Below are positions 10,388 to 22,195 of a stretch of 64,000 nucleotides of DNA, piece by piece; the stretch's first letter is position 1; each line of letters starts with the position of its first letter. The notes under the pieces were generated by a model. The model ran no database searches. It was not told the DNA's origin and saw only the letters and a program-made list of their open reading frames with translations. Source of the DNA: Cycas panzhihuaensis (lineage: Eukaryota > Cycadophyta); contig CM041465.1 of the NCBI GenBank assembly GCA_023213395.1, forward strand, positions 45,329,741-45,393,740. Direction: 5' to 3'. A program made the position numbers and the translations under genes.

Positions 10388-11410
10388 TTTTTTAGTAAGG
10401 TTTAAATAAATGGGGGTTAAAAGGGCGCCCTAACCCCTATACAAGGTCTGTTAAATTAGCACCACATATCAACCATGATAAGCCCATAGCCTAGTTATCT
10501 GAGACAATTCATCCTATTAGGCTAGACACCACTAAACCTTAATCCCCCAAATCCTTTCTAACCAAACCCATAATTTCTTCAGGAAAGCTATCCTTCCAGA
10601 CCTTGAAACTTCTAGATTGAACACCACAATTAGCTAACCTATCAATTACCTTATTTCCTTTCCTATAGATGTGGCTCATTTGAATGTTATCTCTACTTTG
10701 AAATGTCAACTTCACATCATTGATCAATAGCACGATACTTCCATTCTAGCTTCACTTCCCCTCTAATCAATTTTATCATGTCCATTGAATCCCCTTCCAC
10801 AATGACCCTTGAGCATCCCTCTCTGGAAGCCATGTATACTGCTCTTCGCATTTCTTCGAGCTCTACCTTATGGTTATTCTAAATACTATAATATTTCATT
10901 AAAGGCCAAATAATCTTACCTTCATATTCTCTGCAAATCCCACCACCCCCTGCCTTGCCATGGTTATCTTTTAACGTACTATCAAAATTTACCTTAAACC
11001 GGTCTTGCGATAGGGGGCACTAGGATCCTTGCCTCATCTCCTTGAATTTAACTTTGATGTTCTCCATTCCCTAGTTTGCAAGGACCTTCCTATTATCTGG
11101 ACAGATAGGTATTTCCTCCTTCTCCTTGAGGGTCTCTTTTAAGGCCACCATAATGATACTAAAAAGATTATGCTCATTCATTATGTTTTCTTGGAATATG
11201 TGCACGTTCCTTTCTTTCTATATGTTCCATACTAACGTAGGTAAGGATGTAATCCATAAAGAGCTTAGAGTCCTGCATCTAAAGGGGTAAACCCAGGCCT
11301 TAGCTAGATTCTTTAATGTTTTAGGAAGGATCCAAAGGATCCCAAAAGAGCTCCATAACTTTGACTACACCCCCTTGACGTAGGTGCAGTGTAAAAAAAG
11401 GTGATCCATA
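10388..11410 (-). mobile_element. 5'-truncated LINE (non-LTR retrotransposon)
   Basis: On the minus strand this 1.02-kb segment starts mid-gene near 11410 and ends in an eight-A tail abutting the left copy of a 20-bp target duplication. This is the normal outcome of target-primed reverse transcription with incomplete copying. It encodes only the C-terminal end of a plant L1-type ORF2: the zf-RVT segment and a terminal RNase H. The two target copies differ by one base in 20, so it is probably not very old (inference). It sits in unassigned A/T-rich DNA, upstream of Gyp-1. Confidence 0.88.
10535..11405 (-). pseudogene. LINE ORF2 C-terminus (zf-RVT and RNase H)
   Basis: Leftward from 11405 the translation begins with DHLFLHCTYVKGV, the end of the zf-RVT (H-x3-C) segment. 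It continues through KERNVHIF, then enters an RNase H fold: KVNFDSTLKDNHGKAGGGGI near 10995-10940 (first catalytic D), VELEEMRRAVYMA near 10860 (catalytic E), VIVEGDSMDMI near 10800 (second D), and HIYRKGNKVIDRLAN near 10670 (the usual H-V-x-R-E-G-N-x-x-A-D-x-L-A, here with isoleucine and arginine changes). A few stops and a shift near 10735 break it. RNase H removes RNA from the hybrid during integration. The stop is near 10536. Confidence 0.85.
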
Positions 11411-11430
11411 GACTTATTCACCACTTCCTT
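11411..11430. repeat. LINE target-site duplication, right copy
   Basis: This 20-bp sequence matches 10368-10387 except for one base and marks the truncated 5' end of the LINE. Confidence 0.88.
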
Positions 11431-12284
11431 ATTAGGTAAAAAGATTATCAATTTAAATAAGGAGTAACTTACATTATAACTTTAGACATTGCCACTATAA
11501 TTTAGGTATTATATATTAGAATGTTTATACTTAAAAGCTTATATCTCTAATGCATTAGTAAATTACAAGAAGATCTTATTATCTTATCAATAAAATCCTA
11601 TTACAATTTAGGTGATGGTTAACATAACCTTAAGATATTTAACATAAAGATTTAAGGGATAATACAATGGTAAACAGGCTTCTTATAATTAGTTAAGAAT
11701 AATCATTAATCATGGATTAAGAGAATAACTTACCCTATAAGAAATAAAAGGCTTTATCTTATAAATAAGGTAACTTGGTATATGTGTGCTCTTTAGGTTT
11801 AACTAAATAACATTAACAATTTGATGCTTGATCAATCTTAACTCTAATTATATTATTCTAGTTTCTTAGGTAGTCATCATTCATCATAACCCTTTTAATT
11901 GGGGAATTACACCTCAAGGTTATTAATAATTAAGTGTGCCATGTTTGAAACCTCTTTTAGGGTTAATATTTAGAGTACTAGTATACTATTTAGATTGATA
12001 ATTGGGGAAAGAAAGCCATAATATGAGTTTCTTCAAATCCTCCTCTCCTTTTTATTTTACTAGATAAAAAGTATTCTTCTCAAGGACTATTGAAGGGAAG
12101 CAAATTAACATCTATAGCTCTGCCAAGATCAAAACATCTTTAGGAGAATTTCCTCTTCTTCCCCCTCCTTGAGAAAAACATCATTAGAAAGAATCCTTAT
12201 AGCCAATTTAAAATTCTTTATTATAATTTTAGTAATTTTTATTTTTTTACCACTTACTATTCATTTATAGATTAACATCATAAC
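11431..12284. other. unassigned A/T-rich spacer before Gyp-1 gag
   Basis: No open frame, primer-binding site or repeated LTR was found. It may hold the leader or 5' LTR of Gyp-1, but I could not match it to sequence downstream of 54800. Confidence 0.4.
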
Positions 12285-12653
12285 TTGAAAAAATATAAGA
12301 CAAACATCAACATTACAACCAAACGTATAGATATAAATAATATCTTTGATATAGCTAAAATACTAGAAAATAACCAAACTCTTGAAAGAAGCCTAGAAAG
12401 GATGATGATCGAACTCATCAAATTAAAGCATAAGGTAAAAAACAAAATGGAGAAAGAAACAAACAAGGAAATTTTACAAGATTTTGTAGAAACAAACATG
12501 GAAGAATCCACATTAGTAAGTAAATAAAATAAGAGTAAGCCTTTAGTAAGAATAGATAAGAAATAAAAAACTAATAGAAAAAAACATGATGATAGAAACA
12601 AAAATAAAAACAAAAGAAAAAGAGGAAGGGATGAATCAAATGTAATTTCCAAG
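12285..12653 (+). pseudogene. Gyp-1 gag N-terminal part, piece 1 of 4
   Basis: An 80-codon open stretch (12285-12527) and its continuation to 12653 give a lysine-rich, helical protein (RSLERMMIELIKLKHK, NKEILQDFVETN). It resembles the charged N-terminus of a plant gypsy Gag but has no diagnostic motif on its own. It is placed here because reading continues, after removal of Cop-C (target duplication ccaag/ctaag), into 19649-19840, and after removal of Gyp-2 into the retrotransposon gag domain at 26831. The assignment therefore rests on junction logic rather than similarity. Confidence 0.55.
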
Positions 12654-13056
12654 TGTAAAATTCATAAATAAGATAAAGATAACATATGTGCATACAAGTA
12701 AGAAAGCAAAAATAATACAAATAATAGATAATAGATAATAGAACAAAGCAAATTAATTATAAAGAATTGTAATCTCCATATTAGTTAGCTCAGTCAATCT
12801 ATATTCTAGAAGATCTTCCACATATATAAAAAACCAATGTACAAGTGAGGGTATTCGAGTATACTTTATAGACCAAGATATGCCTCATAAATAAATATCA
12901 TTGGTTGATATAATGAGCCAATATTATTAGCCTATTATTTAGCAAGGGGGCAGAGCCAATATTATATTATATTATAATTTAATTTACAAAGGGGTATACT
13001 AATAGTATATATATATATATATATTTAAAATTGAGGTGTCATTAAATGTTTTAATA
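12654..13056 (-). repeat. Cop-C 3' LTR (403 bp)
   Basis: On the plus strand it runs from TGTAAAATTC to TTTTAATA; in element orientation the start is TATTAAAACATT (canonical TGTTAA). It pairs with 19237-19643. A short (AT)n run lies at about 13006-13024. The purine tract on the minus strand is at 13057-13066. Confidence 0.9.
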
Positions 13057-14700
13057 CCCTCCTTTAATGATAGCTCTATTTGTCTTAATGTCAAGGTCAT
13101 CCCAAAACTATTTGAACTTTAGTCTCCCAAGTGCTTCAGTGAAGATATCTACTACTTGGTCCTCAGTTAGTTGGTACACTAAGTTAACTTCTCCATTTTA
13201 TATATGCTTATATATGAAGTAATGATGGACCTATATGTGTTTAGTTCTCATATGGAAGATAAGATTCTTAGTCATTTTCAAAACACTCTAGTTATAACAA
13301 AAGAGAGTGGTGGCTTAAGTCTGATGAAGTCTAAGTTCTGTAAGAATCCTTTATAGCCAAATCACTTCAGTGGTGGCATGAATAACTACTTATATTTAGC
13401 TTTTATAAAGGAAAGAGCAATATTTAGTTATTTCTTATAGCTCTAAGAGATTACAGTTGAGTTCATGTGGAAGTAGTACCCTGATGTAGAATGACGTGAG
13501 TTTTAGAAACTAGCCTAATCAACATTTGTATGTCCTTTTAGGATAGGATTGCCAACTTGGTTATGATCAAGGCCAAGATAAAGTATATCACTGATGTATT
13601 TAAGGATTTTGGTGGCAAATTTCTAATGTGATACCTTGGGCTGTGACATATACCTAGAACAAATCCCAACTATAAAGAAGATATCCAGTCACATATGAGC
13701 AAGGTAGATCAAACTTTCAACCAACTATTGATATAAGGTGGGATCAAAAGTCTTGCCTCATTTATCTAGAGTTAGCTTGGTCTCTATTTCTATTGGTATT
13801 ACCAAAGGTTTATAGTTACCCATTCTAATATACTATAGTAGTTCATTTGAATACTTGGATTATAATAGGAATATGTGACCAAGTTCCTACCGCATCTCAA
13901 TACTAAGGAAATAATGTAGCAAGCCAAGGTCTTTCATCTCAAAGTTGCTTTTAAGTTCTAATTAGAGCCAAGATATTCCATTATCATCATTTCTAATTAT
14001 AGCCAAGTCATCCATACAAAGCAATGTGATAGTGATCAAATTATCTCTAATCTTAATATATAGATTAGGATTAGAGGGCGAATGAGTAAATCTATGTTCC
14101 TTAAAGAAAACATCAATCTTAGCATACTAGGCATGTGATGCCTTCTCCAATCCATAGAGGGCTTTCTTGAGCTTGCAAACTAGGTGTTATTTTCTAAGAA
14201 CAACATAGTCAGGAGGTTGCTTCAAGAAAACTCCTCAGTAAGTTCTCTATTCAAGAAGGTATTCTTCATATCCATCTAGTAAATAAGCCAATTAGATTAG
14301 GCTATAAGTGACAGAACAGATAAAATATAGTCATGTTGGCAATAGGTGTAAATGTTTCTTCATAGTTAATCCCCTTTTGTTGTTTGAAAGCCTTTATAAC
14401 TAGGCAAGCTTTATGATGCTTAATGGTGCCATTGGTATAAAATTTTATCTTATAAAGCTATTAACAATCAATTAGCTTCTTTCTAAGTGGTAGTTTAATT
14501 AACTCCCATGTGTCATTCTTAAGGATTGAGGTCATTTCTTCATTCATTGTAGCTTTCTATATTTAGTCTTTAACTTCCTCCTTAAACATAGAAGGCTCAA
14601 AAGACTCAAGGACATGTGCCATTAAGGTATAGTTTGTGGAGTGCCTCATGTTAGACTCTCTCTTAAGAGTAGTGAGAGGAGGAGGTATATCCTTTATGAA
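13057..14700 (-). pseudogene. Cop-C RT and RNase H remnant
   Basis: RNase H ends right at the purine tract: the terminal segment VYQLTEDQVVDIF (family VADIFTKPL), then RLKF and IKGG, lies at about 13065-13190. Upstream on the minus strand are HTNVD and STSGYYFHMNS near 13470-13530, and the RT box ITLLCMDDLAII near 14010, where YVDD has become CMDD with both aspartates kept. LKNDTWELIKLPLRKKLIDC near 14480-14530 marks the RT entry. Several stops and shifts are present. Roles are cDNA synthesis and template removal within the particle. Confidence 0.82.
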
Positions 14701-15890
14701 TTACTAATACCAATTTAGAGGTTTTTGAATACTAGTGACCTCCACCTAAAGATCATCAACTAGTATAAGTGGCATTGTAGAGGTAGCATCTAAATTGGAG
14801 GTTAAAGTTGATGGTGCTGAAGATGGACTTGGTGTGTAGGATGGTGTAGGTGCAGGTGGCTCAAGAATTAGTAGAAGAGGCACTTCTGGAATAATAGTAT
14901 CACTATTTGCAATAAACTAAATCTATGAGGTGTCCAAATCTAGTGTGTCTTCAATAAAAATGACATCCTGAATGGTATATACTTAATTTTTAATAGGGTC
15001 ATATACTTTGTAAGCTTTATATTTAGGCATATATCTAAAGAAGATGCACTTTAGGCTTTCGTCATCTATCTTTTTCCTATTTTATTTGGGGACGAACTTG
15101 TAAGTTGTATAGCCAAATGTCCTTAAGTAATTAATAGTAGACTTTATGCCTAACTAGGCCTCCTTGAGTATGATATCTCTTACTACTATGGTGGTACTTC
15201 TATTTGTGAGATAAGCAATAGTAGAGAGAGTTTTAGCTTAAAAATAGATGGCAAGATTTATAGCACTCAACATAGCCTTTACCTTATTCACTAAAGTTTG
15301 GTTCATTCTTTCTACCACACCATTTTGTCAGGGTGTACATGGAGTAGAGAATTAATATTTTATCCTAAATTCTCAATAGAAATTGGTAAATTGATTTGAA
15401 GTATATTCTCCTCTATTGTCAGATCTAAGCATCTTGATTGTCATGCTAATTTCATTCTCCACTTCTGCCTTGAAGTTTTTGAATTTTTTAAAAGCTTCAA
15501 ATTTATGTTATAGAAAGTAGACCTAAACTTCCTTAAATAATCATCTATAAAGGTCATGAAAAACCAATTTCCTTTGAGGGAAGAAATTGACATGGGTCCA
15601 CAGATATTTAAGTGTACAAACCCCAATGGTTCAGATATACAACAAGCCTTAGAAGGGATGACTCTCTTTGTTGTTTTCCCACTAAGCAAGCCTCATAAAT
15701 ACAGTTGGTTCTTCTAATTTTTGGCAACCCATGTATCATTTGTAGCCTATATATGAGGTTAAGGATTTGCATGTTTAGGTGACCTAAGCAGTGGTGCCAT
15801 AGTTGGTCCTTGGTACTCTTTGTTGGAGGTTGATTATCTTGATATAAACATTCACATTGGATTTCTTCCATGGGTGGGTGTTTAACTAGG
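14701..15890 (-). pseudogene. Cop-C integrase and GAG-pre-integrase remnant
   Basis: GAG-pre-integrase is clear at 15608-15871: QLWHHCLGHLNMQIL then NCIYEACLVGKQQRES (zinc ligands H, H, C, C). The integrase core follows: HLNICGPMS and FFMTFIDDYLRKF (first D) at 15530-15600, the RSDNGGEY-type box near 15420, and QNGVVERMNQTL (third acidic residue, E) near 15310. The C-terminal part with FGYTTYKFVPK is near 15095. A proline-rich linker (about 14790-14870) joins it to RT. The integrase would insert the cDNA by strand transfer. The core is interrupted by stops and a shift near 15640. Confidence 0.83.
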
Positions 15891-17830
15891 AATGCTTTAC
15901 CTTTATCTAGATGATTATTTTGTATAAATATACAACTTTGATTAGCATCTTATTATGGGATATAGATGAGGGAAACTCTATCCAACTTGTATAACCCACT
16001 ATTCCCATGTCTTATAACCATTAACTGTCCTATGGTATGATCTATGATGGTGTAGACACCTTAGCTAAGTAGAACATCAAGGTTCTACTTGTTGATCTAG
16101 CTAATTGATAGTAAGTTTTATTTCATACTAGGAACCAAAAGAATATCACTAATATGGTTGTGAGCATTGGAGTTCTCCAAAGCAATAGGGGCTCTTCCAA
16201 TTTTAGTAGCATTATATATGAGATTATCTCTAAATGTCATTGTTTGAGCCTTAATGGGATGGGCATCCTCAAGTGAGTCTTAAATGCTAATCATGTGATG
16301 AGAAGCACCAAAATTAATTAACCAATTTTTTTTATCATATTAAGATGCTAAGGTTGCATAGAAAAGGTTCTCTAAGTTTCCTTATGAAGTAGCTACATTG
16401 CCTCCTTGTTAGGTATTCTAGTTGAACCTTTGGTTTTGTAGTTTATTTCTTTGCCTATTAGGTTATCCCTAGCTTTGATTTTGCATGTGGTTACCCTAGT
16501 TCCTATTCTACTAAAAATGTTGGCCTCCTTATTGTCCACCTTGGTTTTGTAAGAGTTGTAGGTCTTCTTGTATCCTTCTACAATTTACCGTAAGATGCCC
16601 ATTCTTTCCATAATACATGAAAATGATATTTTATCTTCTTTGTTGATTCCTTGAAGTTTATGGCTATAGTTGTTATTGCATGAGGTTCAATGAACTAAAC
16701 TATTGAGTAATGGGTTATGGTTGAAGTGGCTATTCATGTTGCTATTGAGGTGGTTAATCCCTCCCTAAATTTCTAGTTGTAAATGTAGGTGTAGATTCTT
16801 CCTTGGTGATTTAGGATATTCTCCTCCTTAAGCAAAATTCCTTACAAGGTATTGATTTCTATTTTGGAAAAGGTACCATATAGTCTAGATATAAAACTAT
16901 TATATTTATTGGTAAGGATATTGATAATATTTGACATTGAGTCATGGTCAGAAGGAGGGGCACCAAGGTTAATAAGTTAATTTCTAATAGTTTTGATTTT
17001 TGCAAGGTGAGTAGTTATGGTGCTAGTAAAGGGAATGGTAAAAAATGAGCTTTCAAGGTGATAGACATTGATTCATCTTTTCTCTTATAAATAGAGCACA
17101 TGATGCTTTAAGCCTCATAAGATGTTTTAGTAGTTTCTATGTTTTAGTTTACTTAGTCTTCTATAGTAAGGTATAAGAAGGAAAGGGTAATATTATCTTT
17201 AGCTTTAAAAGTTGTAAGGGTAACAAGATCTAGTGGAATCTCTTAATTAAGGTTGTCTAGGTCTATGGTGGATTTAGGCTGAGCTATATCCCCATTGCTA
17301 TAGGCATAATAATCATTCACTATTAAGGGGTTTTTAACTTATTTTTACCAAGCTATCAAATTTTTAATTGTACTAAGTTTAATTATGTTAGATATAAGCA
17401 TTTATGTTGGAATTTTTTTATATGTCTTTATGTCCTATCTATCTAAGGGACTATTAAACTAGAATCCTAAGTCTTAGGGTCTCTGAGAAGCCCTCAATTA
17501 TTATTTTTTCTAGTGGTGCCTACCTATAAGTGGTAAATCAAGAACCCTATATATTGGTACATGAGTGTTAAGCTCTATATACCTCAATACATAGGTTATA
17601 AGAAGGCTAATGGCCCCCTTGATCTATTTGTCCACCTACACTAATTTTATACCTAGTAGCATATATAGCTAAGGACTTAAAACTATGGCACTCACCCCTC
17701 CGAGTCTAGCCTAGTCTCTAAACTCTAAGAAAAGTTTAAGCTTTAACCTACCACTTAATATACTTGATAACTAATAGGATTTTCTAATATATATATAATT
17801 TGAGAAAGACCACTAGCATGTATTATAGAT
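15891..17830 (-). pseudogene. Cop-C gag, zinc knuckle and protease remnant
   Basis: Gag and protease lie between the integrase and the leader. The zinc knuckle reads FMYYGKNGHLTVNC near 16570-16612, with two cysteines lost. A glutamine- and asparagine-rich stretch (about 16400-16560) precedes the protease. The protease contains the N-W-L-x-x-x-G-A-S-H-H-M-type segment near 16290-16330 and HDNHIxDILLVPS-like text near 16130. The Gag body (16640-17700) is recognisable only by order and by scattered UBN2-like text. Numerous stops are present. Confidence 0.6.
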
Positions 17831-17957
17831 AGCTGATAGGGGGTCATAACCATCCCCCTTAGAAGGTTTTTAAATTTTGTTTGTGTTTTTAGAGTTATAT
17901 CATTATTATTAATAGTTTTAATTAATTTTTTTTTTAATGTGGGTATTTTAGGGTTTA

Positions 17958-18018
<61 letters not shown>

Positions 18019-18168
18019 TTTAGTTAGGGGTTTTAGGTGCTTTATGAAGGATAAGAGGAGTCACAGAGGCACTACCTACACTTCACACAAGTAGGACATA
18101 AATAAAAAAAGAAAAAAAAGAAAAAAAAAAAAGGTTGAATAATAAATATAATAAAATAAAAAACAAAC

Positions 18169-18199
<31 letters not shown>

Positions 18200-19223
18200 A
18201 ATAAAAAATAAAAAAAAAAAAAAAGAAAAAAAAAGGAAAAAAAAAGAAAACCAAAAAAAACTTCAAAAAATCAAAAAAAAATTAAAATAAAATTAAAATT
18301 AGGATAGATATATGATGATATGATGGAAGAATATGATTCTAATCTGATTACGATTAAAACTCAAAAAAAACAAAAGCAAAAAAAAAAAAAATGAAAAAAA
18401 AAAAAAAAATAAAAAAATTAACCCCCTTAACATTTAATTAATAACTAGCATAAGCCAGCAATAAATAACTAAAGAAACTAAAGAAACTAAAAAATATACT
18501 AATAAATGTCAAAATTATTAAAAATTAAATTAATTAAATTAAAAAAAATAAAAAATAAATAAAAATAAATAAACTATGCATAGTTATGGTATAAATATGG
18601 CAAAAACAAATGGCAAAAACATGAAAAAATGGCAATGATAATAATAATGAGTGTGAATATGATAGAGACATAAGAAGAGAGAACATGCAAGGATATGGAA
18701 TGATAGAGAGAGGAAGTAGGAGAGAGAGAACCACCAGCAACAGGAAGATTGAGATGTTATAGAAGAGATGTTATACCATGATAAGATGAACAAAGTGAAG
18801 AAAACAGAGAACTTGAAGTTATAAGTGACAATGAGGATAAAGATTATGAACCTATTAACTTTATTTAATAACTTATTAATAAATTAGTTAAAACTATGAA
18901 TTGTATGAACTTAATGAGTGAAAATATGATGAAGTGATAATAAAAAAAAAAATAAATTTTTTAAAAAAAAAAAATTTTTTAATTTTTTGATTTTTTTTTA
19001 GTTGTTTCGAGAGCAGTAGATTGAATTTGAGTCAACATCAAGTAGTGGACAGAACAGTACACATCTACAAATAGAAAAAACAACACTAATAGAAAACAAA
19101 AAAAAAAAAAAAAAACAAAAAAAACAACAAAAAAAAAAAAAAAAAGAACACAAAAAAAAACAAAAAAACAAAAAATTTACAACACACACATTTTTTGGCT
19201 CAAACAACACACACACATATTTT
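17831..19223 (-). other. Cop-C leader with very long A runs
   Basis: This is the untranslated region between primer-binding site and gag. It includes a 56-A run at 17960-18015, A-rich blocks at about 18096-18290, 18361-18420 and 18936-19185, and tetra- to hexanucleotide variations of A runs. In element orientation these are poly(U) tracts in the RNA. Open frames here translate to poly-F or poly-K and are not genes. Confidence 0.7.
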
Positions 19224-19236
19224 GGCTCTAATACCA
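19224..19236 (-). other. Cop-C primer-binding site
   Basis: The minus strand reads TGGTATTAGAGCC directly inside the right LTR, one mismatch from the plant tRNA-iMet site. Confidence 0.85.
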
Positions 19237-19643
19237 TATAAAATTCATAAACAAGATCAAGATAACATATGTACATATAAGTAAGAAAGTAGAAACAACA
19301 CAAATAATAGACAATGGATAATAAAACAAAGTAAATTAATTACAAAGAACTATGACCTCCAAATTAATTAGATCAATTAATTTGTATTCTAGTAGAGCTT
19401 CTACATATATAAAAAACTAATGTTTAAGTGAGGGTATTTAGGTCTAATTTATAAAGCAAAATACACCTCACAAATAAATCTCATTGGTCGACATAATGGG
19501 CTAATATTACTGGCATGTTATTTAGCAAGGGGGTAGACCTAACATTACATTACATTATAATTTAATTTATAAAGGGGTACAATAATGGTATAATTATACA
19601 TAAATATACATTTACAAATAAAGCGTCATTAAATGTTTTAACA
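19237..19643 (-). repeat. Cop-C 5' LTR (407 bp)
   Basis: On the plus strand it runs from TATAAAATTC to TTTTAACA and pairs with 12654-13056. The ctaag duplication follows. Confidence 0.9.
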
Positions 19644-19648
19644 CTAAG

Positions 19649-19840
19649 AGTACAAAAATGATGTTTAGTAGTGGAAAGTCCTCTAATCTTAGTGAAGTTG
19701 ATAATAAATTAGATGTAAACTCTTAGTGTAAATGGAGGGAAATGGAACAAAAGGAGATTGATCATTGTAATAGAAAACTAAAGATTTTAGAATATGAAGG
19801 GAAATAAGGCACATGAGAAGATGCAAAAAATCTGCTAAAC
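19649..19840 (+). pseudogene. Gyp-1 gag, piece 2 of 4
   Basis: A 192-bp piece of host element lies between Cop-C and Gyp-2. It reads as a charged coiled-coil-like stretch (SSNLSEVDNKLDV, EMEQKEIDHCNRKLKILEYEG) with two stops. It has no diagnostic domain, but the target duplications on both sides join it to 12653 and 26831. The central Gag domain begins just past the Gyp-2 insertion. Confidence 0.55.
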
Positions 19841-20906
19841 TAATCCATTTTCGGATCTTTAAATACTTTATTTTTCATGTAAATGGTCTTTATGTAGTAG
19901 AAAATTGCCTTAAAAAGGCTTAATGGTCTTCATTTAGTAGAAATATGCCTTTAAAAGGCTTAAAAAATGTATTTCTATAAGTGTAAATGGGTGCTACGCA
20001 GGTGCTACGACTACTACACAGGTGCTACACAGGTACTACGACTGCTGCGCAGGTGCTACTACAACTACATCAACTGCTACTGCAGGTGCAACAACTGCTA
20101 CTACAACTACAACAACTGCTACCTAAAAGTCAAAAAACAGAAATGATTTTGGCAGCGCAAACGGGATCTGTTTCGCACTAAATTTGAGGAGAGAGTGTGC
20201 ACACATGTCCTCTACACATTTAAAGAGGAAAAACTCAAAATTAAAAGGAATTTTCCAAGATTTTATAAGTTGTTTTGAAATCCATTGAAAAACGGAAAAA
20301 CCTCTTGCAAATGAAAATGCTTTTAAGCGAAAATCTGCAGTGGAACTCGGGGGGATTCAATAGAGATTTTCAACAGGAAAAGGAGGACGCCATAGCCCTA
20401 GATGCAGTATACAACAAGATTCGAGGAGAGCTTCAAGAAATCACTTTCCAGAAAGAGAATAGATCTAAAGACTGAAAATCTGCATTAAGAGAGAAGAAGA
20501 TGGAAACACAACAGAATAAACATGTTGCGGGGATTATGAAGGAGCCCAGATGATCATAGTTACAGCCGAGTGGAGAAGACAGTAGTAGCAACAGTCCCAG
20601 AAAGAGATGCTAGCTAGTTTTTCTTCATTAAAAAGGGGTTTTGGGTAATAAATGACCAAAAATGTTTGCAAACTTTAAAGACAGAGGTTCCAAAGAATGA
20701 GTAGTAGCTCAAGGAGTGCCCAGCTCTCAGTTTCTTTCTCCCAAAACACTATAGCAGTCCCTTGCATGCTCAATAGAGCACAAATAGAAGGAGTTTTTGT
20801 AAGAAAATTCTAAATAATTTCAAGTCTATGTAATAATAATGTAAATTGTTCTAGATTTTATTTCAATTGGTTAAAGTCTTCACTTTCCCATTCAAGATTC
20901 AGATCA
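19841..20906 (+). repeat. Gyp-2 5' LTR (1066 bp) with GCTAC-type minisatellite
   Basis: It starts TAATCC (canonical TGATCC) and ends CAGATCA. A minisatellite of ggtgctacgactactac-like units occupies about 19985-20130. The imperfect repeat of TTTATGTAGTAGAAAATTGCC and TTCATTTAGTAGAAATATGCC near the start (19890-19955) is conserved in all three LTR copies. The 66-codon frame at 20275 is closed in the other LTR copy and is not taken as a gene. Confidence 0.93.
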
Positions 20907-20912
20907 ATATTT

Positions 20913-20925
20913 TGGTATTAGAGCT
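20913..20925 (+). other. Gyp-2 primer-binding site
   Basis: TGGTATTAGAGC lies six bases past the LTR end, one mismatch from the plant tRNA-iMet site. Confidence 0.85.
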
Positions 20926-21020
20926 AGTTTTCTTGAAACCCTTAGGAACTTAGGGATTTTAAAGAAAAAGAAAGAAAAGAAGAGGAAAAAAACCCTCTTA
21001 CTTTCATTGTGGAAGTTTTC

Positions 21021-22195
21021 ATGAAAACTAGATATCAATATCTGTTAACAGGTGAACCTCTAACCGAACCTCTGGAGAAAGAAAGAAGACAGCAAAGGAA
21101 GATGGTTGATCCATAGCAGAAGATGGAGAAAATATTTGTGAAGATGGAGCAAAATCTTGATAGATTGACCCAACTTATGGTGCAACTAGTTGCAACTTCT
21201 TCTTCAACAGCCAAAGGCATAAAGAAGGAAGAAGATGAACCAATGAAAGAGGAAATGAATGAAGAGCTGGTAGAAGACCAACAAGAAAATTATGAAGATG
21301 ATAATCTAGCGGTATTCACACATCCATTCAAGGTAGAGGCAAAACTTGAATTGCCCATTTACGATGGAACGTTGGATGTCAAAAAATTAGATGGTTGGTT
21401 GGACCAACTAGAAACTTATTTTTCCATTTATGGGTATAAAAACCGGCAAAAAATTACTTTTGCTAGGTTAAAATTATCTAAACATGCATTAGTTTAGTGG
21501 AATGCATACCTTAAATCCCATAATGTAAATGAAATTATGTGGCAGCAATTTAAGATCCTCATAAAGAAGCAATTTTATCCTATTGGATATGAAGAGCAAC
21601 AGAGGATAAAATGGAAATATTACCAACAGGAAAGAGGCCAAAATGTCCAAGATTATACAACAGAATTTCAAAAGCAAGCTGTTGTGTTGGGCATCTCTTC
21701 TTCGGTAAAGATATGATGCTGAAATATATTGGAGGACTGCACCAGCATATTTAGCAAGAACTTCAACTATTTGAAGTAAAATCACTCAATGAAGCCAGCA
21801 AGGAGGCGATTGCCATAGAAAAGAGGAACAAGAAGGTTTTTACCGAAAGGAAAAGGTTTGCACCTCTATAAGGTAGCAACAAACCTACCTGAGGAATGAA
21901 GTTTCTAGGTAAAGTTGGACAACAATCCATTAAGGGTTTTGGTAAGATGAAACAAGCCAATACCACCCAAATCAAAACCACTTATACTCATTACAAGCGA
22001 GCGGGTCATAGCGTAGAAGATTATTGGTTCCTACACGGAGAGAAATGACCCAAGAACAAGGGGAAAGGTAAAGTTAAAACTGAAGGTAAAACTTTACTTA
22101 ACTCTATAGCTGATGAAAATATTTGTGGCGTTGAAGAAGCCAATGAGAAGTTGATGCTCATGGCTAAAGCAGAACCTAAAAATAACCATCAGTAA
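21021..22195 (+). pseudogene. Gyp-2 gag with zinc knuckle
   Basis: The start is taken at ATG 21021, the first in the frame that runs through 21497. The N-terminus is charged and helical (KIFVKMEQNLDRLTQLM near residue 40). The Gag core is ELPIYDGTLDVKKLDGWLDQL...YFSIYGY (21350-21435), then QFKILIKKQFYPIGYEEQQRIKW and QDYTTEFQKQAV (21550-21680), the usual retrotransposon gag fold. A shift near 21705 moves to the frame used by the rest of the element. The zinc knuckle THYKRAGHSVEDYWFLHGEK (about 21985-22045) has lost cysteines to tyrosine. Stops at 21495, 21870 and 22195 (TAG, TAA or TGA) disable it. Confidence 0.85.

Larger units (their letters stand above)
12654..19643 (-). mobile_element. 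Cop-C: complete Ty1/copia retrotransposon in Gyp-1 gag
   Basis: A 6990-bp minus-strand element has LTRs at 12654-13056 and 19237-19643. It is flanked by the target duplication ccaag (12649-12653) and ctaag (19644-19648), one transition apart. A primer-binding site (TGGTATTAGAGCC) lies inside the right LTR and a purine tract (TAAAGGAGGG) inside the left. The pol order is copia. The LTRs differ at roughly one site in eight by eye, so it is one of the older insertions. It splits Gyp-1 gag. A 1.4-kb leader with very long A runs separates PBS and gag. Confidence 0.92.

Noticed and set aside
12278-12652. 124-codon minus-strand frame rich in L, F and S
   Set aside because: It is the antisense of a lysine-rich plus-strand gag segment; the hydrophobic composition follows from that.
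17941-18050. Telomere-like TTTAGGG words near the poly(A) run
   Set aside because: Only one or two isolated words occur, with no tandem array.
18072-19303. Phenylalanine-rich frames on the minus strand
   Set aside because: They come from poly(A) tracts in the Cop-C leader.
20275-20475. 66-codon frame with a credible-looking protein
   Set aside because: It lies inside the Gyp-2 5' LTR, and the equivalent part of the 3' LTR is shifted and stopped.
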